Assembly: GCF_035825295.1 (NCBI RefSeq)
Contig: NZ_JAYMGI010000002.1
Span: 2,644,001 to 2,708,000, forward strand
From: Actinacidiphila sp. DG2A-62
GTDB taxonomy: Bacteria > Actinomycetota > Actinomycetes > Streptomycetales > Streptomycetaceae
Direction of reading: 5' to 3'
DNA: 64,000 nucleotides
The notes under the pieces are model-generated. The model had not been told where the DNA came from and ran no database searches. It saw only the letters and a program-made list of their open reading frames with translations. A program made the translations under genes and the position numbers. Below, in pieces: positions 9,289-21,143 of the stretch; position 1 is the first letter of the stretch, and every line of letters starts with the position of its first letter.

Positions 9289-9879
9289 TCAGTCCTTGCC
9301 CAGCCGGGGACCCGGCGCCTCGTCCGGCGGGTTGAGCTTCAGGGCCGCCGACTCGATGGCGATGTCGCGGGTGAGCGCCGCCAGGTCGTCCGCGGCGAAC
9401 CGGCGGGCGCGGTCCTGGGCGGCCCAGCGCAGGGAGTCCGCGCCGTGGGTGATGCGGTGGGTGCGGTCGGCGAGGTCCGGGAGCAGGGAGCGGACGCGTT
9501 CGCGGTCCGGCTCGCCCTCCAGCAGGCGCAGTTCGCCGTCCAGGGCGCGGGCGTGGTCGTTGAGCCGGGCCATCAGCCCGGCCGCCTCGGCCAGCGACGC
9601 GTCCTCGCGCCTGCCCTCCTCCAGCGCGCGGAACGTGCTGTCGATCGACGCGCGCAGTTCCAGCCGCAGCCGGGCGAGTTCGCCGGCCGGGCCGGGCGTC
9701 GTCCAGCTGCGGGCGCGCAGCCGGTTGTCCTCCACGAGGCGGCGCGCCTGCGTGGTGCTGCGGTCGATGCTCTCGCGCACCCGGCGCTTGACGGCCCGCG
9801 CGGTGCGCACGGTGCGCACGGTCGCCAGCGCGGCGAAGATCAGGAAGAGCAGGAGGACGATGATCCCTGCGGTCTCCAC
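9289..9879 (-). CDS. Membrane-anchored coiled-coil protein of unknown function
   Basis: 196 residues from GTG 9879, with an AGGAGGGG ribosome-binding site just upstream. One N-terminal TM helix (GIIVLLLFLIFAALATVRTV) is followed by a long basic then mixed-charge alpha-helical region without Gly or Pro breaks. That region includes RRVRESIDRSTTQARRLVED and LARLRLELRASIDSTFRALE, and is probably a cytoplasmic coiled coil. I recognise it only as the sort of protein conserved near leuS in Streptomyces; no function can be given. Confidence 0.75.
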   Translation of the reverse strand: METAGIIVLLLFLIFAALATVRTVRTARAVKRRVRESIDRSTTQARRLVEDNRLRARSWTTPGPAGELARLRLELRASIDSTFRALEEGRREDASLAEAAGLMARLNDHARALDGELRLLEGEPDRERVRSLLPDLADRTHRITHGADSLRWAAQDRARRFAADDLAALTRDIAIESAALKLNPPDEAPGPRLGKD

Positions 9880-10075
9880 GGGCCCCTCCTCTTCCGGACC
9901 TCTCCGGTCCGCTCCCGGCCGGCACGGCGTCCCTCCACCGTAACCGCACGGGGCGGGCCCCGAGGCCCACCCGGTCCCTGAACCCGCCCCTAGGGGGTGC
10001 CGCGCGCCTGGGAGGCGCGCCCGCGCCGCGCGAACCGGCGGCGCCGCGCGGACCCCACCGCGCCGCGTCCGCCCC

Positions 10076-13014
<2,939 letters not shown>

Positions 13015-13120
13015 CGTCCTCGGTACTCCATCGCAATCGTGACGGCTGCGGCCGCGGAGTCTGCTGCCCGTCGCCGCCGTGGGGGCTGCCCCGAAAAGGG
13101 AGCGGAAACAGAGCGGAAAC

Positions 13121-13146
13121 AAAAAAGCCCCTCGCGCAGGAGGGGT
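13121..13146 (-). terminator. Intrinsic terminator in the leuS leader
   Basis: In the transcript direction a 6-bp GC stem, CCCCUC pairing with GAGGGG around a 6-nt loop, is followed by C and six U. A U-tract terminator is rare in this GC-rich chromosome. It lies 107 bp before the leuS ATG and downstream of a short ORF containing three consecutive Leu codons. That is the layout of an attenuator rather than the end of a gene. Confidence 0.75.
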
Positions 13147-13168
13147 GCCGCACCGACGTGGTTCCTGG

Positions 13169-13207
13169 TCAGCGCGGCTCGTCAAGCAGGAGGCTCACAG
13201 CTCGCAT
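13169..13207 (-). CDS. Putative leucine leader peptide controlling leuS
   Basis: A 12-codon ORF, ATG 13207 to TGA, encodes [12 protein letters not shown]. Its codons 6-8 are CTC-CTG-CTT, three Leu in a row including the rare CTT. The intrinsic terminator begins 23 nt after its stop. A TAATCT hexamer at 13214-13219 (minus strand) could be a -10 box, putting the transcript start close to the ATG, so the leader peptide may be leaderless. An alternative hairpin (13147-13153 with 13172-13178) covers the stop-codon region. I infer ribosome-mediated attenuation responding to leucyl-tRNA supply; the exact antiterminator is not resolved. Confidence 0.6.
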   Translation of the reverse strand: MRAVSLLLDEPR

Positions 13208-13232
13208 GGCCCCAGATTACCGCAGGACGGGC

Positions 13233-13270
13233 GCGGCCCGCACCGAGGATCGCTCCTCGGTGCGGGCCGC
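13233..13270. terminator. Strong hairpin between the S53 peptidase and leuS leader
   Basis: A perfect 16-bp inverted repeat (13233-13248 and 13255-13270, loop ATCGCT) lies 20 bp past the S53 peptidase stop. It has no T-tract, as is common for Streptomyces terminators. It would end the peptidase transcript ahead of the leuS promoter. Confidence 0.75.
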
Positions 13271-13290
13271 CTGCCGACGGGCCCGGCGCG

Positions 13291-15243
13291 TCAGCGCTTG
13301 GGCAGCGACGAGGTCACGTAGCCCTTGGCGGGCGTGCCCACGCCGGTGACGTCGTCGTAGCCCACGGTGGCGTGCAGCGAGGCGTCCTTGCCGAGGCTCC
13401 GCAGGGAGGTGATGACACCGTCCGAGGAGTCGAAGGAGTTCGCGAAGTCCACCCGGACCACCGCGAGGTCACGACCCTGGCCCAGCGGGTGGTCGGTGAC
13501 GTCGTGGTAGACGGACGTGCCGTACTGGTTGTAGATCAGCGGGTTGGCGAAGCCGATCGCGATGCCGTGGCGGGCCTGCTGGGCCAGCGCCTGGACGCCC
13601 GCGATCACCGGCGCGGCGAGCGAGGTGCCGCCGATCCGGTACTCGCTGTACTGCAGCGACCCGTCGGGGAACGTCTGGGTCTGGCCGACCAGGAAGCCGG
13701 TGTTCGGGTCCGCGACCGCCGCGATGTCCGGCTCGACGCGCTGCTTGACGCTGCCGCCGTTGGCCAGGGCGAGCGAGTCCGGCACGACGCCGCGCTGGTA
13801 GAACGGCTGCGCGTAGAGCTTGCTGGTGCCGCCGCCGGCGCCGGAGGTGTACGGGCCGGGGAAGCCGGTCCAGGTCTTGCCGTCGGCGGACAGCGGGGCG
13901 CGCTCGGTGCCCCAGCCGGTCTCCCACTGGTACGTGTCGTTCTTGCCGACCGCCAGCGAGGTGCCGCCGACGGAGGTGGCCCACGGGGAGTTGCCGGGGG
14001 TGTCGGCCTGCTTCACACCGGTGGAGGCGACGTTGTCGCCCGCGTCGCCGGAGGAGAAGTAGAAGCCGATGCCCTCGACCGCGCCCTGCTGGAAGACCTG
14101 GTCGTAGGCCGCGGCCACGTCCGGGGTCTCGTTGGCCTCGACGTCGCCCCAGGAGTTGGAGACGATGTCGGCGAGGTGGCCGTCGACGACCTTGTTCAGG
14201 GCGTCGAGCAGGTCGTCGTCGTAGCAGGAGGCGCCGCCGACGTACACGATGTTCGCGTCGGGCGCGAGCGCGTGCACGGCCTCGACGTCGAGGGTCTCCT
14301 CGCCGTACCAGCCGGACGCGCCGCACTCGTCGGTCTTGGTGTAGTCGCTGGGCAGCACCTGGGTGAGCTGGCCGGCCTTGTACTTCTGGTCGCCGTTGCG
14401 CTTGGCGTACTGCGCGGCGTCCTGGGCGATGTACGGGGAGGCGTACGCGTCGGTGATCGCCACCCGGACGCCCTTGCCGGTGTACTTGCCGGCGCCGTAC
14501 GCGGCGCGCAGCTGCTCACCGGTGTAGCCCTTGATCGCGTACGGGGCCTTGACGCCGTACGCGTCGGGAAGCTTGGTGTTGGTGTTGGAGCCGAAGTACG
14601 TGGAGAACGGCCCGGCGTTCTTGAACACCGCGTCCGGCGGCGGCAGCGTGTCGTCGTGGCTGACCTTCTTCGGCGCCGTGTCCAGGCCGGTGACGGTCAG
14701 CACGGCGCCGTTCAGCGACGCGGGGGCGGAGGCCGTGGCCGCGGGGGCGCGGTAGGTCTTGCCGGCCTTGGAGTAGTTGTGCAGCGTGGTGCCGAAGGCC
14801 TTCTCGGCGGCGGCCACGTCACCGGTGACGGTGAGGTAGTGCTGGTTCCCGCCGGTGACCTTCAGGCCGGCCGACGTCAGCCACTTGGTGACGGCGGCGC
14901 GCTGCGCCGCGGTCGCGCCGAAGCGGGCCTGGGTCTGAGCCGCCGTCAGGTAGTGGCCGTAGCTCGCCGAGTTCGGGTCGGACACCGCCTGCGCGTAGGC
15001 CGCGAGGCCCTTGGCGTCCTTGCCGGCCAGGTAGACGCGGGCGGTCACCTTGCCGGAGTCGGCGGCGGCGCCCTGGTCCGCCTGGGCGGTGGCCCACTGC
15101 GGCTTGGTTCCGGTCAGGAGCTGGCGCCCGCTCGGCTGATCGGCCGACGCGGACTGCGTGCCAAGCGCGAGCGCGCCGGCCACCAGCGGCAGGGCCGCGG
15201 CTGCCACGAGTGCGGCGCGCGTTCTCTTGCGCTCAAATCTCAT
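13291..15243 (-). CDS. Secreted S53 family (sedolisin) serine peptidase
   Basis: 650 residues from ATG 15243; a TTG one codon earlier is also in frame. A Sec signal peptide (RKRTRAALVAAAALPLVAGA, cleavage near ASA-DQ) is followed by a pro-kumamolisin activation domain (residues about 50-190; VYLAGKDAKGLAAYAQAVSD). The catalytic domain carries the Glu/Asp pair in GWYGEETLDVEAVHALAPD, the oxyanion Asp region IVSNSWGD and the nucleophile in YRIGGTSLAAPVIAG. The C-terminal calcium-site signature is GYDDVTGVGTP. This is an acid-active endopeptidase acting outside the cell. A hairpin terminator follows. Confidence 0.94.
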   Translation of the reverse strand: MRFERKRTRAALVAAAALPLVAGALALGTQSASADQPSGRQLLTGTKPQWATAQADQGAAADSGKVTARVYLAGKDAKGLAAYAQAVSDPNSASYGHYLTAAQTQARFGATAAQRAAVTKWLTSAGLKVTGGNQHYLTVTGDVAAAEKAFGTTLHNYSKAGKTYRAPAATASAPASLNGAVLTVTGLDTAPKKVSHDDTLPPPDAVFKNAGPFSTYFGSNTNTKLPDAYGVKAPYAIKGYTGEQLRAAYGAGKYTGKGVRVAITDAYASPYIAQDAAQYAKRNGDQKYKAGQLTQVLPSDYTKTDECGASGWYGEETLDVEAVHALAPDANIVYVGGASCYDDDLLDALNKVVDGHLADIVSNSWGDVEANETPDVAAAYDQVFQQGAVEGIGFYFSSGDAGDNVASTGVKQADTPGNSPWATSVGGTSLAVGKNDTYQWETGWGTERAPLSADGKTWTGFPGPYTSGAGGGTSKLYAQPFYQRGVVPDSLALANGGSVKQRVEPDIAAVADPNTGFLVGQTQTFPDGSLQYSEYRIGGTSLAAPVIAGVQALAQQARHGIAIGFANPLIYNQYGTSVYHDVTDHPLGQGRDLAVVRVDFANSFDSSDGVITSLRSLGKDASLHATVGYDDVTGVGTPAKGYVTSSLPKR

Positions 15244-15246
15244 CAA

Positions 15247-15600
15247 ACCCCCATGCGAAGCGAGTGTCGTCGCGTGCTGCGGTGTCGGACGTCGCCGGTA
15301 TGCGTACGGTTCGTACCGCAGAGCGATACTCTTGCGCTGATCGGTTCACGCCAGGGCCATGATTACCCCAAGAGCAGGTCAAGGAACCGTCACCGCGCCC
15401 TTGTTGACGATTCGGCCGACACCGCGGCGAACCGACGCTAGCAGGGGCGAAGTTGCCGCGACAGGGGCCGACACGCGGCCGCGCGCACGGCCGTTGAGGC
15501 ACCGGGCCGGGGCGGGGGACGGCGGGCGGCGCACACGCGAAACCCCCGCGGCCCGGGAAGCGGGAGCGGAAGCGGACGGGGTGTGCGCGGGGGTTCGGGG
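15247..15600. other. 354-bp gap between the S53 peptidase and tRNA-Ala
   Basis: This must hold the S53 peptidase promoter on the minus strand. An A/T-richer patch (15300-15375) is the likeliest place, but I cannot fix a -10/-35 pair. The part nearest the tRNA is G/C-rich with no convincing ORF; open frames here run into the tRNA and are spurious. Confidence 0.4.
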
Positions 15601-15673
<73 letters not shown>

Positions 15674-15718
15674 GCGTGCCGTGTCCAGGCCCCCTGCGGG
15701 GTCCCGGCGACCTCGGAC

Positions 15719-15749
15719 ACACTACACGCTCGCGGGCGCCGTCCGCCAA
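15719..15749 (-). promoter_or_regulatory. Probable promoter of the first tRNA-Ala gene
   Basis: On the minus strand TTGGCG (15744-15749) is followed after 17 bp by TGTAGT (15721-15726), overlapping TAGTGT. This matches housekeeping-sigma promoters reasonably. It ends about 46 bp upstream of the mature tRNA 5' end, leaving a short 5' leader for RNase P. Confidence 0.45.
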
Positions 15750-15845
15750 TCGCGAACCGCGCCGCCACCTCGTGGTTTGCCGGCCCCGGCAGAGTTCACA
15801 CGCTCTCAACACTCCCCCGCCGCGGCCCGGGTTACGGTGACCGGC

Positions 15846-16981
15846 GTGACCACCGCCTTCGACCCCGTGGACCTGCCGGGACTGCGCCTGGCCAACCGGA
15901 TCGCCATGGCGCCGATGACCCGCAGCCGTGCCTACGGCCCGGGGCTCAGCCCCACCGCGGCCACCGCGGCGTACTACGCGCAGCGCGCCTCGGCCGGGCT
16001 GATCGTCACCGAGGGCGTGCAGCCGTCGCCGGGCGGGCAGGGCTACCCCGACACCCCGGGCCTGCACAGCGACGGGCAGGTGGCCGCCTGGCGGGCGGTC
16101 ACCGACGCGGTGCACGCGGCCGGCGGCCGGATCTTCGCCCAGCTGATGCACGCCGGCCGGATCGGCCACCCCTCGCTGCTGCCGGACGGCCTGGAGCCGG
16201 TCGGCCCGTCGCCGGTCGCCGCCAAGGGCCGGATCTTCACCGCGGACGGCCCCAAGGACCTGGTCGCGCCGCGGGAGCTGACCGAGGACGGCATCGCGCG
16301 CACCCTCGCCGACCACGCCGCCGCCGCGCGCAACGCGATCGCCGCCGGCTTCGACGGGGTCGAGTTGCACGGCGCCAACGGCTACCTCACCCACCAGTTC
16401 CTCGCCCCCAATTCCAACCTGCGCACCGACGGATGGGGCGGCGACCCCGAGCGCCGGGCCCGCTTCGCGGTCGAACTGGTGCGCACGGTCGCCGACGCGA
16501 TCGGCCCCGGGCGCACCGGGCTGCGCATCTCCCCCGGCAACCCGCTGGGCGACATCGCCGAACCCGAGCCCGACGCGACGTACCTGGCGCTGCTGCGCGG
16601 CCTGGAGCCGATCGGCCCGGCCTACCTGCACGTGGTGGAGACCGGGGAGCGGGCGCTGACGCTGGAGCTGCGCAAGCGCTTCGGCGGCGTCTTCATCCTC
16701 AACGCGCGCACCGACGGCCGCTCCTCGGGGCCGCAGGAGCTGGCGCTGGTCGAGGACGGGACCGCCGACATGGTGTCGTACGGCGCCCTGTTCCTCGCCA
16801 ACCCCGACCTGCCGCGCCGGCTGCGGCCGGCGGGCCGTTCAACGCGCCGGACCGCGCGACGTACTACGGCGGCGACGAGCGGGGGTACACCGACTACCCG
16901 GCGCTGCCGGAGCCGGCCGACCCGGCGGAGCGGGCGGAGTCGCCGGCGGCGTCCGGGGCCGGGGAACCGGCCGCGGGCTGA
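15846..16981 (+). CDS. Old Yellow Enzyme family FMN oxidoreductase, with a -1 frameshift
   Basis: 378 residues from GTG 15846 once a missing base near 16823-16829 (CTGCGGCCGG) is restored. A TIM-barrel flavoprotein that reduces activated C=C bonds with NAD(P)H. Family features are LRLANRIAMAPMTRSRAYGP, GLIVTEGVQPSPGGQGYPDT, AQLMHAGRIGHPSL and the substrate-binding GVELHGANGYLTHQFLAP. Further on are SNLRTDGWGGDPERRARF and the FMN-binding FILNARTDG plus VSYGALFLANPDLPRRL. The tail FNAPDRATYYGGDERGYTDY is in the other frame. It resembles the N-ethylmaleimide reductase/xenobiotic reductase group. The 3' end overlaps the convergent MFS gene by 88 bp. Confidence 0.92.
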
Positions 16982-18549
16982 GCGGGGGCCCGGGGCGTCC
17001 CCGCGGCCGGGCGGACCGCCGCCTCGTCCGGTGTCCGCGCGCGGCCCACCGCGAGCACCGCGCCGACCGCCGCGACCGCGGTGAGCGCCGCGGCGGTGAC
17101 CGCGAAGGCGTGCGCGGACGGGTGTGCGCCGACGCCGCTCAGCCGGTTGAGGTAGAGCGTGCCGAGGGTGGCGACGCCGATCAGCTGACCCAGCTGCGTC
17201 ACCGTGGCCAGCAGCCCGCTGGCGTCCGCCGCGTCCTTGGGCGCGACCTTCGACAGCGCGAGGGTGAACGTCGGGCTGAAGCCCAGCGCCAGCCCGGCGC
17301 CGAGGGTCAGCAGCGCCACGTACAGCAGCGGGCCGCCGTGGCCGCCGCCGCGCAGCGCCAGGCCGACCGCCGCGAACGACGCCGCGGACAGCAGCAGGCC
17401 GGCCGAGGCGAGCCGGGGCCACCAGGAGTTCGGCAGCCGGGACCAGGTCAGGCCCGCCCCGCCGAAGCACACCGCGGTCACCGCGAAGGTCAGCCCGGTG
17501 CGCAGCGCGCTGAAGCCGAGGCCGGACTGCAGGTGCAGCGCGACCGCGAAGAGGAAGCCGGCGTTGACCGCCATGGTCAGCGCGAGCACGGTGACCGACC
17601 GGGCCATGCCGGGCGCCCTCAGCACCCGCGGCGACACCAGCGGGGAGCCGCCGCGCCGGCCGAGCCGCGCCTCGATCACGGTGAAGGCCGCGAACAGCAG
17701 CACGCTCAGGCCCAGGCACACCCAGCCCCACACCGGCCAGCCCTCCTGCTGGCCGAGCACCAGCGGCACGGTGAACAAGGTCACCGCGGCGCCGAGCGCC
17801 AGCAGCCCCGGCAGGTCCAGGCCGCGCCGGCGGCCGGCAGCGGCGGGCGCGTCCGCGGGCAGCAGTCGCGGCGCGAGCGCCAGCAGCACCACGCCGATCG
17901 GCACGTTCACCAGGAAGACCGGCCGCCAGCCCGCGCCGAACAGGTCGGCGCTGACCAGCACGCCGCCGATCGACTGGCCGAGCGCGGCGCCCGAGGAGAG
18001 CACCGCGGAGTACACGCTCATCGCGCGGGTGCGCGCCGGGCCGGTGAAGTTCAGCTGGAGCAGGCTCAGCACCTGCGGGATCATCATCGCCGAGCCCGCG
18101 CCCTGCACGAACCGGAAGCCGATCAGCTGGCCGGTGCTCTGCGCCAGCCCGCAGGCCAGCGAGGCCGCGGTGAAGACCGCGAGGCCGATCAGGAAGAGCC
18201 GGCGGTGGCCGATCATGTCGCCGAGCCGGGCGCCGGTGATCAGCAGCACCGCGTAGGAGATGGTGTAGCCGGCGATCACCAGCTGCAGACCGGCGCCCGA
18301 GGCGTGCAGGTCGGTACGGATGGTGGGCGCGGCGACGTTGACGATGAACACGTCGAGCAGGGCCATGAACTGGCCGGTGAGGATGACGGTGAGCAGCAGC
18401 CCGGGGCGGGCGGCGGGGGCGTGGCCAGGGGCGGCGGGGGCGTTCGCCGAGCCGGCCGGGACGGCGGGCGCGGCGGGCGCTGCGGAGGCGGCGGGCCCTG
18501 CGGAGGCGGCGGAGGCGGGCGGGGCGGACGTGCGGGACGGATCGGTCAT
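16894..18549 (-). CDS. MFS transporter, DHA2 (14-TM) drug exporter type
   Basis: 551 residues from ATG 18549. After a 45-residue Ala/Pro-rich cytoplasmic leader the DHA2 signatures appear: GQFMALLDVFIVNVAAPTIR in TM1, ARLGDMIGHRRLFLIGL (motif A) and RFVQGAGSAMMIPQVLSLL. GAALGQSIGGVLVS follows, then FLVNVPIGVVLLALAPRLL. About 14 hydrophobic segments can be counted. Proton-driven export of drugs or metabolites is likely. It is divergent from the XRE regulator at 18651 across a 101-bp gap with a perfect inverted repeat. The C-terminal 60 residues are low-complexity Ala/Gly/Ser/Pro. Confidence 0.92.
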   Translation of the reverse strand: MTDPSRTSAPPASAASAGPAASAAPAAPAVPAGSANAPAAPGHAPAARPGLLLTVILTGQFMALLDVFIVNVAAPTIRTDLHASGAGLQLVIAGYTISYAVLLITGARLGDMIGHRRLFLIGLAVFTAASLACGLAQSTGQLIGFRFVQGAGSAMMIPQVLSLLQLNFTGPARTRAMSVYSAVLSSGAALGQSIGGVLVSADLFGAGWRPVFLVNVPIGVVLLALAPRLLPADAPAAAGRRRGLDLPGLLALGAAVTLFTVPLVLGQQEGWPVWGWVCLGLSVLLFAAFTVIEARLGRRGGSPLVSPRVLRAPGMARSVTVLALTMAVNAGFLFAVALHLQSGLGFSALRTGLTFAVTAVCFGGAGLTWSRLPNSWWPRLASAGLLLSAASFAAVGLALRGGGHGGPLLYVALLTLGAGLALGFSPTFTLALSKVAPKDAADASGLLATVTQLGQLIGVATLGTLYLNRLSGVGAHPSAHAFAVTAAALTAVAAVGAVLAVGRARTPDEAAVRPAAGTPRAPAQPAAGSPAPDAAGDSARSAGSAGSGSAG

Positions 18550-18604
18550 GCTCCGAGCGTCGGTCGCGCGCGGTACCGGTAACGAGAGCCCGGTGATCCT
18601 GGTA

Positions 18605-18621
18605 CTGCCAGCACCTGGCAG
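18605..18621. promoter_or_regulatory. Inverted-repeat operator between MFS and XRE genes
   Basis: CTGCCAG-CAC-CTGGCAG is a perfect 7-bp inverted repeat with a 3-bp spacer in the 101-bp divergent intergenic region. A CCTGG half-element precedes it. The likeliest binder is the XRE regulator encoded at 18651-19604, controlling itself and the exporter. Confidence 0.55.
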
Positions 18622-18650
18622 GGGCGGGGCGCCCGGGTGAGGATGGGGCC

Positions 18651-19604
18651 ATGGCAGTCCAGCCGACGGTCCGCTCCCGCGGCGGCGCGCAGCAGGCGCG
18701 CCGTACCGAGCTCGCGGCCTTCCTGCGCAGCCGCCGGGCCCGGATCACACCGGAGGACGTCGGCATGCCGCCGGGGCTGCGCCGCCGCACGCCCGGACTG
18801 CGCCGCGAGGAGGTCGCGCAGCTCGCCGGGGTGGGCGTCACCTGGTACACGTGGCTGGAGCAGGGCCGCCCGATCAACGCCAGCGTGCAGGTGCTCGACG
18901 CGGTCGCCCGGGTGCTCCAGCTCGACGTCACCGAACGCGAGCACCTCTACCGGCTGGCCGGCATCCCCTTCGTGCCCGAGCCGGTCTCCGACGTCGAGGC
19001 GGTCGGCGCGGAGGTGCAGGGCGTGCTGGACGCCCTCTGCCCGCTGCCCGCGGTGGTCCTCAACGCGCGCTACGACGTCCAGGCCTCGAACGTGGCGTAC
19101 CGGACGCTGTGGCCGATGGCGTCGATGGTGGAGCGCTGGGAGCGCAACATCATCTACAAGCTGTTCACCGTCCCCGACTGCTGCTCGACCATCGTCAACA
19201 GCAGCGAGGAGGTGCCGTGGATGGTGGCCCAGCTGCGCCGCTCTTACGGGCGGCACGTCGGCGAGCCGGCCTGGGAGTCGTTCATCGCGCTGCTGCTCAA
19301 GGAGAGCCCGCACTTCGCCCAGCTGTGGGCGCGCGCGGACGTGGCCGCGCCGGGCCGCCGGGTGAAGATCTTCCGCCACCAGACGGTCGGCACGATCGAG
19401 CTGACCTCGATGTCGCTGAGCATCGACGGCATGGCCGAGCACCGCATCGTCGTCTACACCCCGGTCGCCGAGGAGGACCGCCTGCGGATGCAGCGGCTGC
19501 GCGACATCGACGATCCCGTCATCGGCTGCCCGGTGCACGGCCGCCCGCTGTCCGAGGTCCTGGCGGACGGCGCCCGGCCCACCCCGTCCCGCCGCACCGC
19601 CTGA
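18651..19604 (+). CDS. XRE family regulator with MmyB-like ligand-binding domain
   Basis: 317 residues from ATG 18651. The N-terminal HTH (LAAFLRSRRARITPEDVGMP, RRTPGLRREEVAQLAGVGVT, WYTWLEQGRPINAS, residues about 20-85) and a PAS-like MmyB domain are typical of the large Streptomyces family. The MmyB part includes LCPLPAVVLNARYDVQASNV and later FRHQTVGTIELTSMSLSI. In homologues the C-terminal domain is thought to bind small hydrophobic ligands. These regulators usually sit divergent to an oxidoreductase or exporter, as here. Confidence 0.92.
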   Translation: MAVQPTVRSRGGAQQARRTELAAFLRSRRARITPEDVGMPPGLRRRTPGLRREEVAQLAGVGVTWYTWLEQGRPINASVQVLDAVARVLQLDVTEREHLYRLAGIPFVPEPVSDVEAVGAEVQGVLDALCPLPAVVLNARYDVQASNVAYRTLWPMASMVERWERNIIYKLFTVPDCCSTIVNSSEEVPWMVAQLRRSYGRHVGEPAWESFIALLLKESPHFAQLWARADVAAPGRRVKIFRHQTVGTIELTSMSLSIDGMAEHRIVVYTPVAEEDRLRMQRLRDIDDPVIGCPVHGRPLSEVLADGARPTPSRRTA

Positions 19605-19733
19605 CCGCCGCACCGCCACCGCCGCCTTTGCGGCCCGCGACTCCAGGCCGCCGAGGCCGAGGGTCCGCAAACGAGGGTGGACAAACGGCGATGGCGCCAC
19701 CCTCAAAGGGTGACGCCGTGGACGCGCGAACTG

Positions 19734-19806
<73 letters not shown>

Positions 19807-19954
19807 GCGCCGACCCGTTCCCGGGCGACGGGAAGAAGCATAGCCGGTGCGTGGACCGGAAACGAAATCGGTTCTTCGCGCCGGGGAGCCGCCGGGGCCG
19901 CGCGGCTCCCCGGCGGCTCCCCGGCGGCTCCCCGGCGGCTCCGCACGACGGACC

Positions 19955-20605
19955 CTAGGTGTCGTCGCCGAGGACCGGCTCGGGGAGCGTGCCCGCGTTG
20001 TGCTCGGTGAGGCGCCAGCCGCGCACGCCCTCGCCGAGCACCGACCAGCAGCAGTTGGACAGGCCGCCCAGCGACTCCCAGCTGACCGGGTCGAGACCGA
20101 TCAGCCGGCCGATGGTGGTGCGGATCGTGCCGCCGTGGCTGACCACGACGAGCACGCCGTCCTCGGGCAGCTTGTCGGCCGCCGCCTGCACCACGGGCGC
20201 GGCGCGGTCGGCGACCTCGGTCTCCAGTTCGCCGCCGCCCCTGCGCACCGGCTCGCCGCGCTTCCACGCGGCGTACTCCTCGCCGAAGCGCTCGTTGATC
20301 TCGGTGTGGGTCAGGCCCTGCCAGGCGCCGGCGTAGGTCTCCCGCAGGCCGTCGTCCAGCAGGGCGGGCAGCCCGGTGACCGCCGTCAGCTCGGCCGCGG
20401 TGTCCACGGCCCGCCGCAGCGTGGAGGAGATGATCATGTCCGGACGCAGCGCGGCCAGCAGCCGGGCGGCCCGCCGCGCCTGCAGCACGCCCTCCGCGGT
20501 CAGCGCGATGTCCGTGCCGCCCTGGAAGCGCTGCTCCAGATTCCACGCGGTCTGGCCGTGCCTCCACAGCACGATCCGCCGGCCGCGCCTCTTGGTGGTG
20601 CTCAG
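19955..20605 (-). CDS. Histidine phosphatase family protein (phosphoglycerate mutase-like)
   Basis: About 216 residues. The catalytic RHG motif is present (RRIVLWRHGQTAWNLEQRFQ), with further family residues in GGTDIALTAEGVLQARRAAR, IISSTLRRAVDTA, the acid residue region LRETYAGAWQGLTHTEI and the second His in VLVVVSHGGTIRTTI. No ATG or GTG precedes the first beta strand after the rsfS stop. I place the start at CTG 20605, just after that stop; a GTG within RIVLW is the alternative. Substrate unknown; cobalamin-type or general phosphomonoesterase is possible. Its position downstream of rsfS is conserved in Streptomyces. Confidence 0.88.
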   Translation of the reverse strand: MSTTKRRGRRIVLWRHGQTAWNLEQRFQGGTDIALTAEGVLQARRAARLLAALRPDMIISSTLRRAVDTAAELTAVTGLPALLDDGLRETYAGAWQGLTHTEINERFGEEYAAWKRGEPVRRGGGELETEVADRAAPVVQAAADKLPEDGVLVVVSHGGTIRTTIGRLIGLDPVSWESLGGLSNCCWSVLGEGVRGWRLTEHNAGTLPEPVLGDDT

Positions 20606-20606
20606 C

Positions 20607-21038
20607 TCAGGCCCCCTCGTCCTCGGCCGCGGCCATCGCCTGGGCGTGAGCGGCGCCCTTGCCGCGGGTGGCGACCGCGTCCTCGGGCAGCGCGATCTCC
20701 GGGCAGTCCTTCCACAGCCGTTCGAGCGCGTAGAACACGCGCTCCTCGGAGTGCTGCACGTGGACCACGATGTCGACGTAGTCCAGCAGCACCCAGCGGC
20801 CGTCCCGCTCCCCCTCGCGCCGCACCGGCTTGGCGTCCAGCTCCTTGAGCAGGGTCTCCTCGATGGCGTCCACGATCGCCTTGACCTGGCGGTCGTTGGG
20901 CGCCGAGGCCACCAGGAAGGCGTCGGTGATGGAGAGGACGTCACTGACGTCATAGGCGATGACGTCGTGCGCGAGCTTGTCGGCGGCCGCCTGGGCGGCG
21001 GTGCGGGTCAGCTCGACGGAGCGGTCGGTGGCGGTCAC
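20607..21038 (-). CDS. rsfS: Ribosomal silencing factor RsfS (YbeB/Iojap)
   Basis: 143 residues from GTG 21038. RsfS binds uL14 on the large subunit and blocks subunit joining under starvation. Family features are DKLAHDVIAYDVSDVLSITD, FLVASAPNDRQVKAIVDAIE, REGERDGRWVLLDYVDIVVH and VFYALERLWKDCPEI. A Streptomyces-type acidic/Ala tail follows. The upstream in-frame extension to 21083 has no coding signature. It lies between the LCP-type gene and the phosphatase, on the nadD side as usual. Confidence 0.95.
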   Translation of the reverse strand: MTATDRSVELTRTAAQAAADKLAHDVIAYDVSDVLSITDAFLVASAPNDRQVKAIVDAIEETLLKELDAKPVRREGERDGRWVLLDYVDIVVHVQHSEERVFYALERLWKDCPEIALPEDAVATRGKGAAHAQAMAAAEDEGA

Positions 21039-21143
21039 GGATGCGGCTTTCCGGTCGGGGTCTGTTGGCTTCCAGGGTCTCACGGCCCTGCGACAGTCCC
21101 CGACCGGATATCCGGCAGGCGGGTGCCCCGGCCCGGCGGACTC

